DNA of 64,000 nucleotides from Symbiodinium natans (Eukaryota; Sar; Dinophyceae; Suessiales; Symbiodiniaceae), in assembly GCA_905221605.1 (NCBI GenBank), contig CAJNDS010002193.1, positions 532,465 to 596,464 on the forward strand, in the 5' to 3' direction. This document shows, piece after piece, positions 19,131 through 30,785 of the stretch. The notes beneath the pieces are model-generated. The model was not told the DNA's origin. It saw only the letters and a list, made by a program, of their open reading frames with translations, and did no database searches. The position numbers were made by a program, and so were the translations under genes. The first letter of the stretch is position 1. Each line of letters starts with the position of its first letter.

Positions 19131-19693
19131 CACGTCCCAATCTGCTTCCTGCATAGCTGCAGTACAGTTAAGCAAGATCAGCAGCGTAATTCGTGTGCCC
19201 TGTCAAGCACCCCTTTGTCTTGGACACCGTGTTCTGGCACGGCTGAAGGGCGGATCTGCTTGCTTTCGGCAAAGTATCGGGTGTGTATGCATCTTCTATT
19301 CTGCAGCCGGTATGGTTTGTTGGTCTGGCTCCTGGCTCGGTTCCTCTTCTTTAGTACAGGCCAGGTTTTCCAAGCGATTTTGCACCTTTTTTTGCGTTTT
19401 TTTTGTGGTCTGGGCTCCACAACGCCCGAAAATAGAACGCCGCGCCCAAAAATAGTACGCCAACGTCTGGTTTTGGGACGCCAACGGCTAAAAAAAATAG
19501 GCCCCCGAAAAACGCCCAAAAAAAAACGCCGCACTTTTCAGCGCCAAAACCGCGCCAACGCCGCACTTTTCCACGCCAAAGTGGTGCTGTCCAGTGGTGC
19601 GTTTTTAGGTCCCCAGGCTTTCAGGATTTTTAATGTTTCAAAGATTTTGGTCCTGGTTGGTTGGTTGTGTGTAGGCCACGTAGAGCTTTTCAA

Positions 19694-19776
19694 AGGGTGC
19701 ACACGCACACGAACACGCACACGCACACGCACACACGCGCACGCGCTTGCGCACGCGCACACACGCACGCAAACGA

Positions 19777-19810
<34 letters not shown>

Positions 19811-19868
19811 ACGTGCACACGTGCACACGCACACGACCCAACACACACACACACAGACACAGACAAAT
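19694..19868. repeat. CA/CG-rich dinucleotide tract
   Basis: ACACGCAC and (AC)n repeats in the foldback spacer, with AT-rich repeats before and after. This makes the Thr/Arg/His-rich frame of the plus strand. Confidence 0.9.
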
Positions 19869-21114
19869 AGGTTCATCAATATAACAAGTATACATAAATA
19901 AATTAAATATAATATAATTAAAAATAATAATGAATATATAATATGCTTATATACATATAATCGACGCATGCACATATGCACGCACACAGAGACACGCACG
20001 CGCACACACACACATATTTAGAAGAAATATGTACATATATATATATATGGTCGCTCCGCCCCCCCCCCCCCCCCAGATCCACACTTGGAGGGGCCGACCA
20101 GTATCACAACTACTTTTCGACGACCCATGAGAAATACTCCAAGCCAACCGCTGTAAATACCGACAAAAACGCGTTTTGCAAACAAGTTATGGCTCTATGA
20201 TGTTGTGGTTGCTTGTTCGTTCTGTTTCTCGAGGTCCGGATTCTGGACCTCCGTCTTCTCGATTTCATATGTGTGTTTGCCACACCTGCCAGTGTTTTCG
20301 TAACACGACCATGTAAAAACATCGACAAACGCAAGTTTTGATATCTTACATGCTCAAAATATTCAGCGCTGTAGGCTCCCCAAAACAAAATCCCATAAAA
20401 CAAGTCACCAGGATATTATTTGCTGATTTTTTGGTACCTCCTCGAGGTTTTGCAAGGTTTTGCTGCAAAACCTCGACGAGGTACAAAAAAAACAAAGCTC
20501 AAGGATCAAAATGATGCAAAACCTCGAGGAGGTACGAAAAAAAGTGAGACTATCGGGTGATCCGGGGCTGTAGGTCTCATAGTTTTTGTTTTTTTGGAAC
20601 CCCTCGAGGTTTTGCGGCATCTTGGTGCTTGAATTTTGGTTTTCTTGGTACCTCCTCGAGGATTTGCAAGGTTTTACTGCGAAACCTCGAGGACGTACCA
20701 ACAAAAAACAAAGCTCAAGGATCAAAATGACGCAAAACCTCAAGGAGGTATCAAAAGCCCAAAAAAACAAAAATATGAGACTCTGCAGGGATCCGGGGCT
20801 GTAGGTCTCAAAATGTTTTTTGTGTTTCTTTTGGGTACCTCCTCGGCTTTGCAGCATGTTGGTGCTTGAACTTTGGTTGTTTTGGTACCTCCTCGAGGTT
20901 TTGCAAGGTTTTGCTGCAAAACCTCGAGGAGGTACAAAGATTTTGAGACTATCGGTGATCCGGGGCTGTAGGTCTCAGATATTTTTGTTTTATTGGTACC
21001 TCCTCGAGGTTTTGCAGCATTTTGGTGCTTGAACTTTGGTTTATTGGTACCTCCTCGAGGTTTTGCAACGTTTTGCTGCCTCTGTTAAGCAACCAATAAG
21101 CAAACCACGACATC

Positions 21115-21785
21115 AATCCTAAAAAACACACCTGAGCTAAGATATCTGAAGCAATCATCCACCAATAAACAAAACCTGAACTCTATACTATACCTGAGCA
21201 AGATATCTGAAGCAATCCCCAATAAGCAAAACTTGAACTCAATACTATACTAAACCTGAGCTAAGATATCTGAAGCAATCATCCCCCAATAAGCAAAACC
21301 TGAACTCTATATTAAACCTGAGCTAAGATATCTGAAGCAATCATCCCCCCAAAACCTGAACTCTATACTAAACCTGAGCTAAGATATGGGAAGCAATCAT
21401 CCCCCCAAGAAGCAAAACCTGAACTCTATACGAAAATCCTGAGCTAAGATATGGGAAGCAATCATCCCCCCCAATAAGCAAAACCTGAACTCTATACTGA
21501 ACCTGGGCTAAGATATCTAAAGCAGTCATCCCCTAGTAAGCAAAACCTGAACTCTATACTAAACCTGAGGTACTAAGATATCTGAAGCAATCATCCTGCA
21601 ATAAGCAATACCTGAACTCTATACTCCACCTGAGCCAAGATATGTCAAGCAATCATACCCCAATAAGCAAAACCTGAACTCCATACTAAGCCTGAGCTAA
21701 GATATCTGAAGCAATCATCCCCCAATGCGCAAAACCTGAACTCTATACTAAACACTATATACCTTAGCTAACGTGTCTTAAGCCA
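21115..21785. repeat. 62-bp tandem array, right foldback arm
   Basis: The reverse complement of the 17285-17895 array, with about eleven units. Unit numbers differ between arms, which accounts for most of the arm length difference. Confidence 0.85.
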
Positions 21786-22175
21786 TCCAAAAAACTATGC
21801 CTTAGCTAAGATATCTCAAGCCATTCTTGCCTGAATTATTTCATATATCGATTTAGTTTCTTTCTATATTGAAGTTCGTGATAATATTCTAGTCGTATTT
21901 AATACATGACCATATATATATATAGATAGATAGATGGTACATACTCTCTCTCTCTCTCTCTCTCTGTCTGTCCCTTTGTCTCTCTCTCCCTGAGTGTGTC
22001 CCTCGCGCTTGTCAACTGGAGTTTGCACTGTCAAGGTTTTCGTACAAGAGCAAAGTTCCAACATGAATGAACTAATGACGCATACAGAAATTTCGGCGAT
22101 CAAGACTACAAGCACTCAGATGCGGATCTTGGGGGGGGGGGGGTCAGCATATATAGATAGATATTCATAATTACA

Positions 22176-23400
22176 CGCAAGCGTGTGTCGAGATACCTTG
22201 TCTATATATATATATATACATACGTATACACACGTGTCGGGATATAAGATCTTGTTATGTGTGGGCAGACACGCAAATGGGAGAGAAGCAAAAAGGAGGG
22301 AGAGAGATAGAGAGAGAGAGAGAGCGAGAGCATGATTGGCATGGAGCTTATACACGCACATTTCTTCTTTGTTTGTAATTCGTGCTAACACACACACAGA
22401 CATATATATATATATATACACCATATAGATATAGGTATTTACATATGTAGACATGTATAATGTGTGTGAGAGTTCGAATATAAATCAAAACTCCATCTCG
22501 GCAGTCTGTATATATGTATATTTGTAGGTATGTTTATGCACACACACATATATATAGATATATACACACTGTATAGAATCAGTATATACATATATGTGTG
22601 TACAAACATTTGTGCATACATGTATATATATATATATATATTTGTATTTAAAGCCTATATAATATCAACCCTATCTACCCTATCTACCCTAAAAACCCTA
22701 AACCGTTTTAGCAACCTTGCTTCACGAAGGCCCAGCAGTTGTTGTAACGGAATCGGATTTCAGGATTGAGGAGGGGTTGTATACGGCAGTATATATGTAC
22801 GCTTTGCGGAGTTCGGCTTTGGATCAGTTTTTCGTTTTGGGTTCAATTCTTAAGGGGTCTACGGTCCAGCACTCAGTTTCAGGGGTGTAAAGAGGGGCTT
22901 TTCTTCTTACATAGGTTGCTTTGTTGAACACACACCCTTAGCTTTTGATTTTTTTAGGTGCCCCGTCCTATATTTTTCGAACGTCCGAAATTTGGACGTA
23001 GAGGCGGGGACCAGGTAGGATGGGTTTAGTATGGTTTAGGATGGTTAAAGGCTTTTTGGGTTCAGGGTTTAGGATGGTTTAGGGTTTAGGATGGGGTTTA
23101 GTATGGTTTAGGATGGTTAAAGGCTTTGTGGGTTCAGGGTTTAGGATGGTAATTAGGGTTCAGGATGCTAGGGTTTTAGGCTGCTCGGCTGCTAGGCTTC
23201 TAGGTACTGTGGCTTGGCAGTCTGCGGGCCTGTGGTCTCTGCTACGCAGCAGAGTTGATTATGCCCTGCATGCGCTCAGAGGTCCCGGAACCCGCAACCC
23301 GACGCGCTGTATTAGGTCATGCCGGCGCGCACTCAGCGGGCCCAACAGTAGGGTTTTGCTGTGCAGGGGTTGAGTTGTTTGGTTCGAGGGATCCTAAAAG
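22176..23400. other. AT microsatellites and unassigned sequence
   Basis: AG/CT and AT microsatellites (22290-22660), then GGTTTAGGATGG repeats (23015-23150). An open frame at 23113-23373 has no recognisable domain. No supported gene. Confidence 0.5.
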
Positions 23401-23501
23401 CCCTGAACCCTGAACCCTAAACCCTAAACCCTAAACCGTACACCCTAAACCCTAAACCCTAAACCCTAAACCCTAAACCCTACCATAAGCACGATTTGCA
23501 G

Positions 23502-23549
23502 GCGACGGCGAAAGAGCAAGAGCTTTCCGCGTCGCTGGAGTCTGCCAAG
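23502..23549 (+). CDS. Coiled-coil micro-exon, type b (fifth copy)
   Basis: A 48-nt, phase-0 exon reads ATAKEQELSASLESAK with TTGCAG acceptor and GCAGGA donor. CCCTAAA lies upstream (23398-23482) and TTTAGGG downstream (23588-23640). Confidence 0.75.
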
Positions 23550-24434
23550 GCAGGAACCTTGTCAAGCTAAGTCCTTGCATACGTTGGGGTTTAGGGTTTG
23601 GGGTTTGGGGTTTAGGGTTTAAGGTTTAAGGTTTAGGGCTTGGGGCTTAGGGCTTAGGGCTCAGTCCTTCGGGCTTAGGTCTGGGGATGGTTTAGGGTTT
23701 AGGGCCGAAATTCTCACAGGTCCGCCATAGGCTATAGGTTTACCCTACACCCTATAAGTTCTACCCTTCACAATTGAATGAAACCCTAAAGTCTAAACCC
23801 TAAACTCAACCGTGGAATCCGAAAACCTGGAGCCAGCCTTGTACAGTATGTCAGTGCGAGATGAGCACCTGACCTGTGTGTAGTTCTCCAAATTGTGGCC
23901 GTTTTGTGGGTGTTCGGGGTTTAGGGTTTAGGCTTGCTGGGGCAACCCGAAACCCTAAGTGCAAAGCCGCATCTGACAACAGGAACCCCAAAAGGGATTG
24001 TGTTTTTGGAGGTGAAGGTTTCAGGACTACAGGGTGTAGTTTGGAGGTTAAGGTTTCAGGATTATTGTGTCGTTATTTGACTGAGCATGTGCACTCTGGC
24101 TATGTCTTCATATGTACGTAGGGGCTTTTAGGAGATGAATTTGGTAATCATTTGGGCTCTTGCAGTAGCCGAAAGCAACCTTTTCCGGTCTAGGGTTCGG
24201 AACGGTTGAAGGTGAAACGGTTTGGGGCGACATCCTAAGTCCCAAAGCCCAAACCCTAAACCCTAAACCCTAAACCTTAAAGCCACCACCTGAGCCCCGA
24301 AGCCATCCGAAGCCTGTTGCCACAGCCTTAGTATGCTTCAGAGTCTGTTCCTTCATGAAGGGGTATTGGGCCCTAAACCCTAAACCCTAAACCCTAAACC
24401 CTAAGCCCTAAACCCTAAACCCTAAACCCTAAAG

Positions 24435-24482
24435 GCCAAGTCTCTGGACTTGGAGACGCAGCTGAGGGCATCGAAGGATGAG
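24435..24482 (+). CDS. Coiled-coil micro-exon, type a (fifth copy)
   Basis: A 48-nt, phase-0 exon reads AKSLDLETQLRASKDE, preceded by AAAG and followed by a GCTTGG donor. This is the best-bounded type-a exon. It fixes the unit length at 16 codons. CCCTAAA runs right up to its acceptor (24372-24434), and TTTAGGG starts about 65 nt downstream. Confidence 0.75.
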
Positions 24483-24669
24483 GCTTGGGGTTCGGGAAGG
24501 GGATGCGGGTGGCGGTGGGGGGAGGGAAGGAGTCCTGGGTGTAGGGCTTAGGGTTTAGGGTTCAGGGTTTAGGGCTCAGGGTTTAGGGCTTAGGGCTTAG
24601 GGTTTAGGGCTTAGGGTTTAGGGTTTAGTGCTTAGGGCGTACGAGCCCTAGCTAACTCTATAAATCCTA

Positions 24670-25139
24670 GAAATTATTAAAACGTCTTTGAACGCGTCTT
24701 TTTGAAAAGTCCTCTTCAATTGCAAGTGCTTTCAAAAAGTCTGAAAACAGTCTTCAAAAGGTTCTGAAGCGAGTCTTAAACGAAGCCTGGAAACAGTCTA
24801 GGAAAAGTCTAAAATACGTCTCGGGGAGAGTCTTTTTCTTAGACTTGTTGGAGACTTTTTTCGGACTTTTTCTAGACTTTTCCCAAGAAAAGTCCAAGAA
24901 AACTCTCCAAAAAGTCTAAAAAAAACTAAAGAAAAAGTCTAGAAAAAGTCTCGGGCAGAGTCTCCGGAGGGCAGTGGAGGTTGCCAGGAGACTCTCCCCG
25001 AGACTTATTTTAGACGTTGCCCAGACTTTGCTTAAGACTCTCTTTAGGACATTTTGAAAACATTTGTTTTGACTTTCTGAAAGCCCTTGTGTTGAAGAGG
25101 ACTTTTCAAACATACTTTTATAGACTTTTGAATAATTTC
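24670..25139. mobile_element. Palindromic AGTCT-rich foldback element, about 470 bp
   Basis: The left end AAATTATT...TGAAAAGTCCTCTTCAA returns as the complement TTGAAGAGGACTTTTCA...AATAATTT at the right. Imperfect complementarity continues to near the centre (CTCGGGGAGAGTCT / AGACTCTCCCCGAG). Arms are dense in AAAAGTCT motifs. Non-coding, and it sits in the intron between exons 24435 and 25399. Confidence 0.75.
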
Positions 25140-25398
25140 CTTCGGCAAAAGTATTAACTATATACCAGCGACATAGCCCTATACCCTATACCCTACACCC
25201 TAAACCCTAAACCCTAAACCCTAAACCCTAAGCCCTAAACCCAAAACCTAAACCCTAAACCCTAAACCCTAAGCCCTAAACCCTAAACCCTAAACCCTAA
25301 ACCCTAAGCCCTAAACCCTATACCCTAAACCCTAAACCCTAAACCCTAAACCCTAAACCCTAAACCAACCCAGGGCTCCGGGTTTCGAACCTACACAG

Positions 25399-25437
25399 GC
25401 GGCTGAGATCCTCGCTGCCCAGGCTTCCGGGAACCAG
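25399..25437 (+). CDS. Coiled-coil micro-exon (13 codons)
   Basis: A 39-nt, phase-0 exon reads AAEILAAQASGNQ between CACAG and a GCCCCC donor. A homologous 39-nt exon is at 31447 (VATHQTAQVSGNQ), so this is a repeated module. Flanks follow the polarity pattern: CCCTAAA at 25195-25370 and TTTAGGG at 25470-25586. Confidence 0.7.
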
Positions 25438-25825
25438 GCCCCCCCGCACTCAGAGTGCCACCTTATCCGCGCTCAGGGCTTAGGGCTTAGGGCTTAGGGC
25501 TTAGGGCTTAGGGTTTAGGGTTTAGGGTTTAGGGTTTAGGGTTTAGGGTTTAGGGTTTAGGGTTTAGGGTTTAGGGTTTAGGTTTCTACCCTACATCCGC
25601 CTTTTTGTTTGTATTGTTCGTACTTGGACGTTTATCCTGGAATGCTGGAAGCCTCCGAGGCATACCCCGAAAATCCTTACTCAAGGCCGTATTGACCTTG
25701 AACCGTTGCGCCCTACAACCTTGAACCCCTACAACTCTTAGACCTTAAACCCTAAACCGCTGAAACCGTAAACCCTTATCCCCTATAGCCCTCCTGAACC
25801 CCCGAGACCCTCAAAACCCACAAGG

Positions 25826-25893
25826 CCCCCCCCCCCCCCCCCCCCCCCCCCCTGCCCTTCGCCGAAAGCCGCCCCCCCCCCCCCCCCCCCCCC
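25826..25893. repeat. Two poly-C tracts
   Basis: Two long C runs (about 27 and 21) separated by about 20 bp, with an A-run after the second. The tracts are G-quadruplex-prone on the minus strand. The sequence from 25588 to 27060 otherwise holds no supported exon, apart from a short AAGGGCCC-type TIR element at 25985-26120. Confidence 0.8.
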
Positions 25894-25984
25894 AAAAAAA
25901 AAGCAATTCCGAGGTTCGGTCGGTTTAGGGCCAGGGTAGGCCCTGATTCCCTTTTTTTCAGGGTTTAGGTTCCCTTCTACGCCC

Positions 25985-26120
25985 CTTTCTATAAGGCGCC
26001 CTTAAAGGGTTCGGATGTGTGGGCCCTTCATTTCGGTAGGGTATATACGGGGTATCAAAAAAAAAGCGGGGTCCCGTTTAAGGGCCCATACGAAGGGACC
26101 ATGTAACTGCCCTAAAGGTA
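25985..26120. repeat. AAGGGCCC TIR element, family E
   Basis: The left part GTGTGGGCCCTTCATT returns as AAGGGCCCATACGAAGG and is followed by GACCATGTAACT. Related elements lie at 35238-35380, 38495-38585 and 44755-44885, each with the GGGCCCAT...AAGGGACCATG arrangement. Confidence 0.6.
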
Positions 26121-27067
26121 GACGAGCCTTCAGCTTCCGATTGGTCACAAAATCCGTGCGCCCCGAAAGACCCCCGAGCCCTGCCTTTTGAGGAACCTGG
26201 GAGGGCTTATAGGGTTTAGGGTTTAGGGTTTAGGGTTTAGGGTCTAGGTTTATAGGGTCTAGAGGGTGTATAGTGGTTTACAAAGGTTTGTAGGGTTTGC
26301 AGAGCTCATGTTAATGTGGTTTATAGGGTCTAGAGGGAATAGTGGTTTACAAGGGTTTATAGGGTTGGCAGAGTTAATGTTAGTGTGGTTAAAAAGGGTT
26401 TGTAGGGTTGATAGGGTTTGTGAGGCTTACAGGGTTTATACGGTTTATGAGGTTCTGAAGGTTTAGGGGCCAGTTGGGTTGTAGGGTTGGTTTACAGGCA
26501 AGTCTGCCCACCCAACTGGGATATTTATTGTATTTACGCGGGGGGGGGGGGGGTGCAAATACCTCTTGATGAGACAGACCTTGCTCTTTGAACCCTAAGT
26601 ATGGGTCCTAAGGCCGAGAAACCCTAAACATCAAGCAAAGGCATATTTCTGATTTAAGGGTTTTGTGGGACTCCCTGGGAAGGGTTGCAGGGTTTGACGA
26701 AACCCAATCCCTAAGCGAACTAAACCCTGCAAACCCTGCAAGCCCTACATAGGGCTTCCCTAGAATCCCATTGGCCTTAAGTTGTACCAGGGATCCAACT
26801 ATGATTTATGGAATCATGGAATATTCCCAACTCAAGCGCTTTTGGAGGTCTGCGTTAGCCGCATACTGAACCCCAAACGACTACTTGCTTCAGAACAGCC
26901 ACATCAAAAAAAGAAGAAGTAACAATCACTTATATTACCCTTATATGGAAGAATTTATACAAGATATAGATATTTCAGAGATCTTTCTATTTTTAATATG
27001 TACTTCTTTTTTTTTTGGGGGGGGGGGAGGTTCTTAAGTAAATAGCAGTACATGGAGCACGTATCAG

Positions 27068-27127
27068 GTGGCCGAGTCGCTCGGGGCGAAGCTTGCCGCG
27101 TCGGAAGCGCACGCGGCGTCCCTGGAG
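27068..27127 (+). CDS. Coiled-coil micro-exon (20 codons)
   Basis: A 60-nt, phase-0 exon reads VAESLGAKLAASEAHAASLE between ATCAG and a GT donor (GTCACG). The homologous exon at 32740 has the same length and phase. Strong heptad pattern. Confidence 0.75.
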
Positions 27128-27865
27128 GTCACGCCGTAAGCATCCCTAAACCCCAAACCCGAAACCCTAAACCCCAAACCCTACACCCTAAACCCTATAA
27201 CCCTAAACCCTAAACCCTAAACCCTACACCCTAAACCCTATACAAACCCCAACTTCGTGAGGCTGTGCGGGGGGCTTAGGGTGGGGGCAGGGGTTGGATT
27301 TTCGGGGCTTAGGAGCCGCTGAGAGGCTTCTACGGTCGGGCTTGGTGCTCCGGGACCCGGTGTCGGCTTAAACCCCAAGGGCCCACAGTGACCCTAAACC
27401 CTAAACCCTAAACCCTAAACCCTAAACCCTAAACCCTAAACCCTAAACCCTAACCCCTTAAGCCCCTCTCTCTCTCTCTCTTTCTCTTCCTCGCGTAGGG
27501 TTTACAGGGTTGAGAGTTATATACTGACATTTTACGATATTTGCGCGTGTGCGTGTGGGTGTGGGTGTGGGTGTGTGTAAGTTCACATTCCAGGGAACGT
27601 TGTGCTGCGACATTTTGGTCCCACTCAGTCGCCTAGACCCGAAACTAAACCCTAAACCCCCTATGTTACACCGCAAGGCCCTCAAGCCCACACAACAGCC
27701 TTGTATACACTCCTCGTCTCAAACCCCCCCAAAGCCCGCCATCCCCCCCAAAGCCCCCCGAAACCCTAAACCCTAAACCCTAGACCCTAGACCCTAAACC
27801 CGAAACCCTAAAACCTAAACCCCAAACCCCAAACCCTATAACCCAAACCCCAAACCCTCTAAACC

Positions 27866-28345
27866 CCCTAAACCCCCTAAACCCCCTAAACCCCCTAAAC
27901 CCCTTAAACCCCCTAAACCCCCTAAACCCCCTAAACCCCCTAAACCCCCTAAACCCCCTAAACCACCTAAACCCCCTAAACCCCCTAAACCTCCTAAACA
28001 CCCCTAAACCCCCTAAACTCCCTAACACCCCTAAACCCCCCTAAACCCCCTAAACCCCCTAAAACCCCCTAAAAACCCCCTAAACCCCCTAAACCCCCTA
28101 AACCCCCTAAACCCCCTAAACCCCCCCCTAAACCCCCTAAACCCCCTAAACCCCCCTAAACCCCCTAAACCCCCTAAACCCCCTAAACCCCCTAAATAAA
28201 CCCCCTAAACCCCCTAAACCCCCTAAACCCCCTAAACCCCCTAAACCCCCTAAACCCCCTAAACCCCCTAAACCCCCTAAACCCCCTAAACCCCCTAAAC
28301 CCCCTAAACCCCCTAAACCCCCTAAACCCCCTAAACCCCCTAACC
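27866..28345. repeat. CCCCCTAAA nonamer array
   Basis: About 50 units of a 9-bp variant (five C) instead of the usual heptamer, with a few 8- and 11-bp units. A 9-bp unit keeps frame, giving the repetitive Gly-Phe-Arg frame on the minus strand. That frame is an artefact. Confidence 0.9.
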
Positions 28346-28431
28346 CGAAACCCTAAACCCTAAACCCTAAACCCTAAACCCTAAACCCTAAACCCTAAGC
28401 CCTAAACCCTAAACCCTAAACCCTAAACCAG

Positions 28432-28479
28432 GGCCGGATTTCCGACCTCGAAGCTCAGCTTGCAGCGGCCAGGGATGAG
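28432..28479 (+). CDS. Coiled-coil micro-exon, type a
   Basis: A 48-nt, phase-0 exon reads GRISDLEAQLAAARDE with CCAG acceptor and GCGATG donor. CCCTAAA precedes (28350-28428) and TTTAGGG follows (28524-28615). Confidence 0.75.
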
Positions 28480-29153
28480 GCGATGGAAGCTGCGGTTTCT
28501 AGTTGCCCTTATTCCCTTGTCTTTAGGGTTTAGGGTTTAGGGTTTAGGGTTTTGGGTTTAGGGTTTAGGGTTTAGGGTTTTGGGTTTAGGGTTTTGGGTT
28601 TTGGGTTTTGGGTTGAGCCTCCCTTCAAAAGTGTATCCTGCTTCATTCCTAGGTTACTCTTGGGTCTAGGTTTAGAAGTTTTCGGGCCTTTGGGGTTCCA
28701 TTTAGGGGTTGGCGGTCGAGGGCTTCTAGGGGTAAGGGTTGGGTTTTGGGTTTTGGGGTTGAAGGTTCAGTCATTTTAGGATGCTTGGGGCGCAGGATTT
28801 TCTGTAAACGGGGCCCAAAAAACTCCTTATGCTTAGGTTTCGGGTTCCCGGCTTAGGTAGCCGAAGATTCTATCTATAGTGGTGGAGTTTATAAACGGGA
28901 TCATGTCCGGTCTGAGTTTCAGGGTTCAGAGTTTTGAGGGTGTCGGGGTCAATGGGTGCTTAACCCAAGGTCTCCAAGTATTTACTTCACCCCCTACATT
29001 AGGGTTTAGGGTTTAGGGTTTAGGGTTTAGGGTTCAGGGTTTAGCGTTTAGGGTTTAGGGTTGAAACCCTAAACCCTAAACGCTAAACCCTAAACCCTAA
29101 ACCCTAAACCCTAAACCCTAAACACCTTGAAAGCTTTGTCTTTCTCAGGGGGG

Positions 29154-29278
29154 GCACTTGGGGACCGGGACGAAGCAAAACCCAAAGCAAACTCGGACCC
29201 ATGAGGCGCAATCCGAAAGCCGGCGTCGGGATGACAAAGAGCAGGCCTTACAGGCTGGAGCCGTGCGGGTTCACCAGG
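29154..29278 (+). CDS. Possible exon, charged helical segment
   Basis: After TTTCTCAGG a continuous plus-strand frame includes THEAQSESRRRDDKEQALQA and ends near TTCACCAG. It lies between CCCTAAA (29065-29122) and TTTAGGG (29278-29335) arrays, as true exons do. Composition suits a coiled-coil linker. Neither exact border nor a homologue elsewhere in the window is found. Confidence 0.4.
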
Positions 29279-29991
29279 GTTTAGGGTTTAGGGTTTGGGG
29301 TTTCAGCGTTTAGTGTTTAGGGTTTGGGGTATAGGCTTCAGGGCTCATATAGGGGATTGTTTACGGCAAATTGTTGGGCCCTTTTTGAGAATAACAGCGA
29401 GCGCCCCACCCCCTCGCACGCCAAGCCCTAAGCACACCTCTCCCTCGAATCATCCTGACATCCTGGCTAAACCCTGCCAGTCCTGGCCTAGAAAGCCTCT
29501 CAAAATCCCGAAAGTCCTGTAAGCACCATAAACCCCACAGACCTGTACACCAAATAGGCCCTTTCAGTAGCCTATAAACCTTGCGAAGCCTCTAAATACT
29601 CATAAACCCTATATACCCTGTAAACGCTGCAAACCCAAACATATCCTCTATATCTATATATATATAGAGAGAGAGAGAGCATATATATATATATATATAT
29701 ATAGCATATAAACAGCCTTGTACATATATACACACATCGTATATAGTAACATGTAGTATAAGGCATACAGCATACATCATATCGTAGTATATTCGATTAT
29801 AGTACCTTTCAGTGTGCACTTGCTCTCTGAGCTTGAGTTTGCTATAGTACCTTTCAGTATCAAGTATCTTATATGTTGGTAAGTTGCGTAATCTCATACT
29901 ATAGTATACACAGCATGTATCCTCCAAACCCTGCACCCTAAACCCTAAACCCTAAACCCTTAAACTTTGAGCCAGCGGAGACCGCATGTAG

Positions 29992-30039
29992 GCCAAGTCT
30001 TCGGATCTCGAAGCCCAGCTTGCGGCGGCGAGGGAGCAG
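29992..30039 (+). CDS. Coiled-coil micro-exon, type a
   Basis: A 48-nt, phase-0 exon reads AKSSDLEAQLAAAREQ with TGTAG acceptor and GCATAG donor. Very close to 28432 and 24435. CCCTAAA is upstream and TTTAGGG downstream. Confidence 0.75.
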
Positions 30040-30472
30040 GCATAGGGGTTGAGGGTTTAGGGTTTAGGGTGTAGGGTTTCAGGGCCGGGGATTGGGGGGG
30101 CGGGGGGTTCCCAAAATAGCCCTTCGATTTTTTTGGGGGGAGGGAGGGGTAGGGGGGGGTGAAATTAAGCATTTTGTTTGAAGATGGGGTATACGCAGGT
30201 GGGTCCACGTCAAGGTTTTGGTGAGCTTGTTGGGTTTCGGGTTTACGGTTCGTAGTGTGTGCTAGGGAATCTGGAATTGGGGAGTGCGGTCAGGAGAACT
30301 CGTAAGTGTTCGGGGAGGCCCAGCGAAAAGCTCTCGACCCTGAGCCCCCTCGATTATCTGGCCACAAGCCACCCACTCACTCTGACAAACCAGCGGTGGA
30401 CCTGACCATGTTCCACGGTCGATGGCAAATCGTGTTGGACCTTAAGCAGCTTCAGTCCTGTGATATGGCGCC

Positions 30473-30655
30473 GTGCAGACCATGCAAATCTTTTCGGGCA
30501 GTCGAACACCTGTCGCAGAACCGGAAGCAACGACACCACAACAGCTTAAGCAGGACCTTGAGAAACCAGCTAGGAGGTTGCACCCTGAGTGTGGCCCGTC
30601 GCCCCGACAACCACCAACACCCTGGACTGCAAGGATTCTGGCGGAGCGGGTTTAT
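30473..30655 (+). CDS. Possible exon, Pro-rich segment
   Basis: A repeat-free region of about 350 bp has a protein-like plus-strand frame (AEPEATTPQQLKQDLEKPAR, then ECGPSPRQPPTPWTARILAE). An overlapping frame upstream (30306-30470) also looks non-random. No domain recognised. The frame runs straight into the family A element at 30656. It may be an exon or a fragment of an old element. Confidence 0.35.
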
Positions 30656-30785
30656 ACTTTGGGGTTCATGGTACTTATTAACCAATTATAACTGTACTTA
30701 TAACCCGCTTAAAAGCCCCTGCAAGATTACAAGGACAGTTATAAGTACAGCGACAATTGGTAAATAAGTACCATGAACCTCCCAG
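30656..30785. mobile_element. TIR element, family A
   Basis: About 130 bp. The left end is ACTTTGGGGTTCATGGTACT and the right end GTACCATGAACCTCCCAGT. The internal AACCAATTATAACTGTACTT is mirrored by AAGTACAGCGACAATTGG. One of the clearest family A copies. Confidence 0.75.

Larger units (their letters stand above)
16935..22175. mobile_element. Large foldback element with arms of 1.8-2.1 kb
   Basis: The left arm (about 16935-18775) returns as its reverse complement in the right arm (about 20041-22175). Both outer ends carry TGCTGACCCCCC...AAGATCCGCATCTGAG. Both inner ends carry GATCCACACTTGGAGGGGCC next to a G/C run and GGTCGC. Order is conserved through the arm: a unique segment, a 62-bp tandem array, a CTCGAGG-rich segment and a unique inner segment. 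The spacer (about 18776-20040) is not repeated. I see no transposase. The element lies between coiled-coil exons at 15831 and 23502, so it probably sits in an intron. Confidence 0.8.

Noticed and set aside
19215-19901. 228-residue plus-strand frame in the foldback spacer
   Set aside because: The second half is CA repeat (Thr/Arg/His) and the first half is rich in Phe and Lys runs from T and A tracts. No domain.
17285-21785. CRISPR array, because of regularly spaced repeats
   Set aside because: Units of 62 bp are continuous tandem repeats without unique spacers, mirrored in a foldback element of a eukaryotic genome.
27780-28028. Minus-strand Gly-Phe-Arg repeat protein
   Set aside because: Product of the 9-bp CCCCCTAAA array. 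No non-repeat coding sequence is attached.
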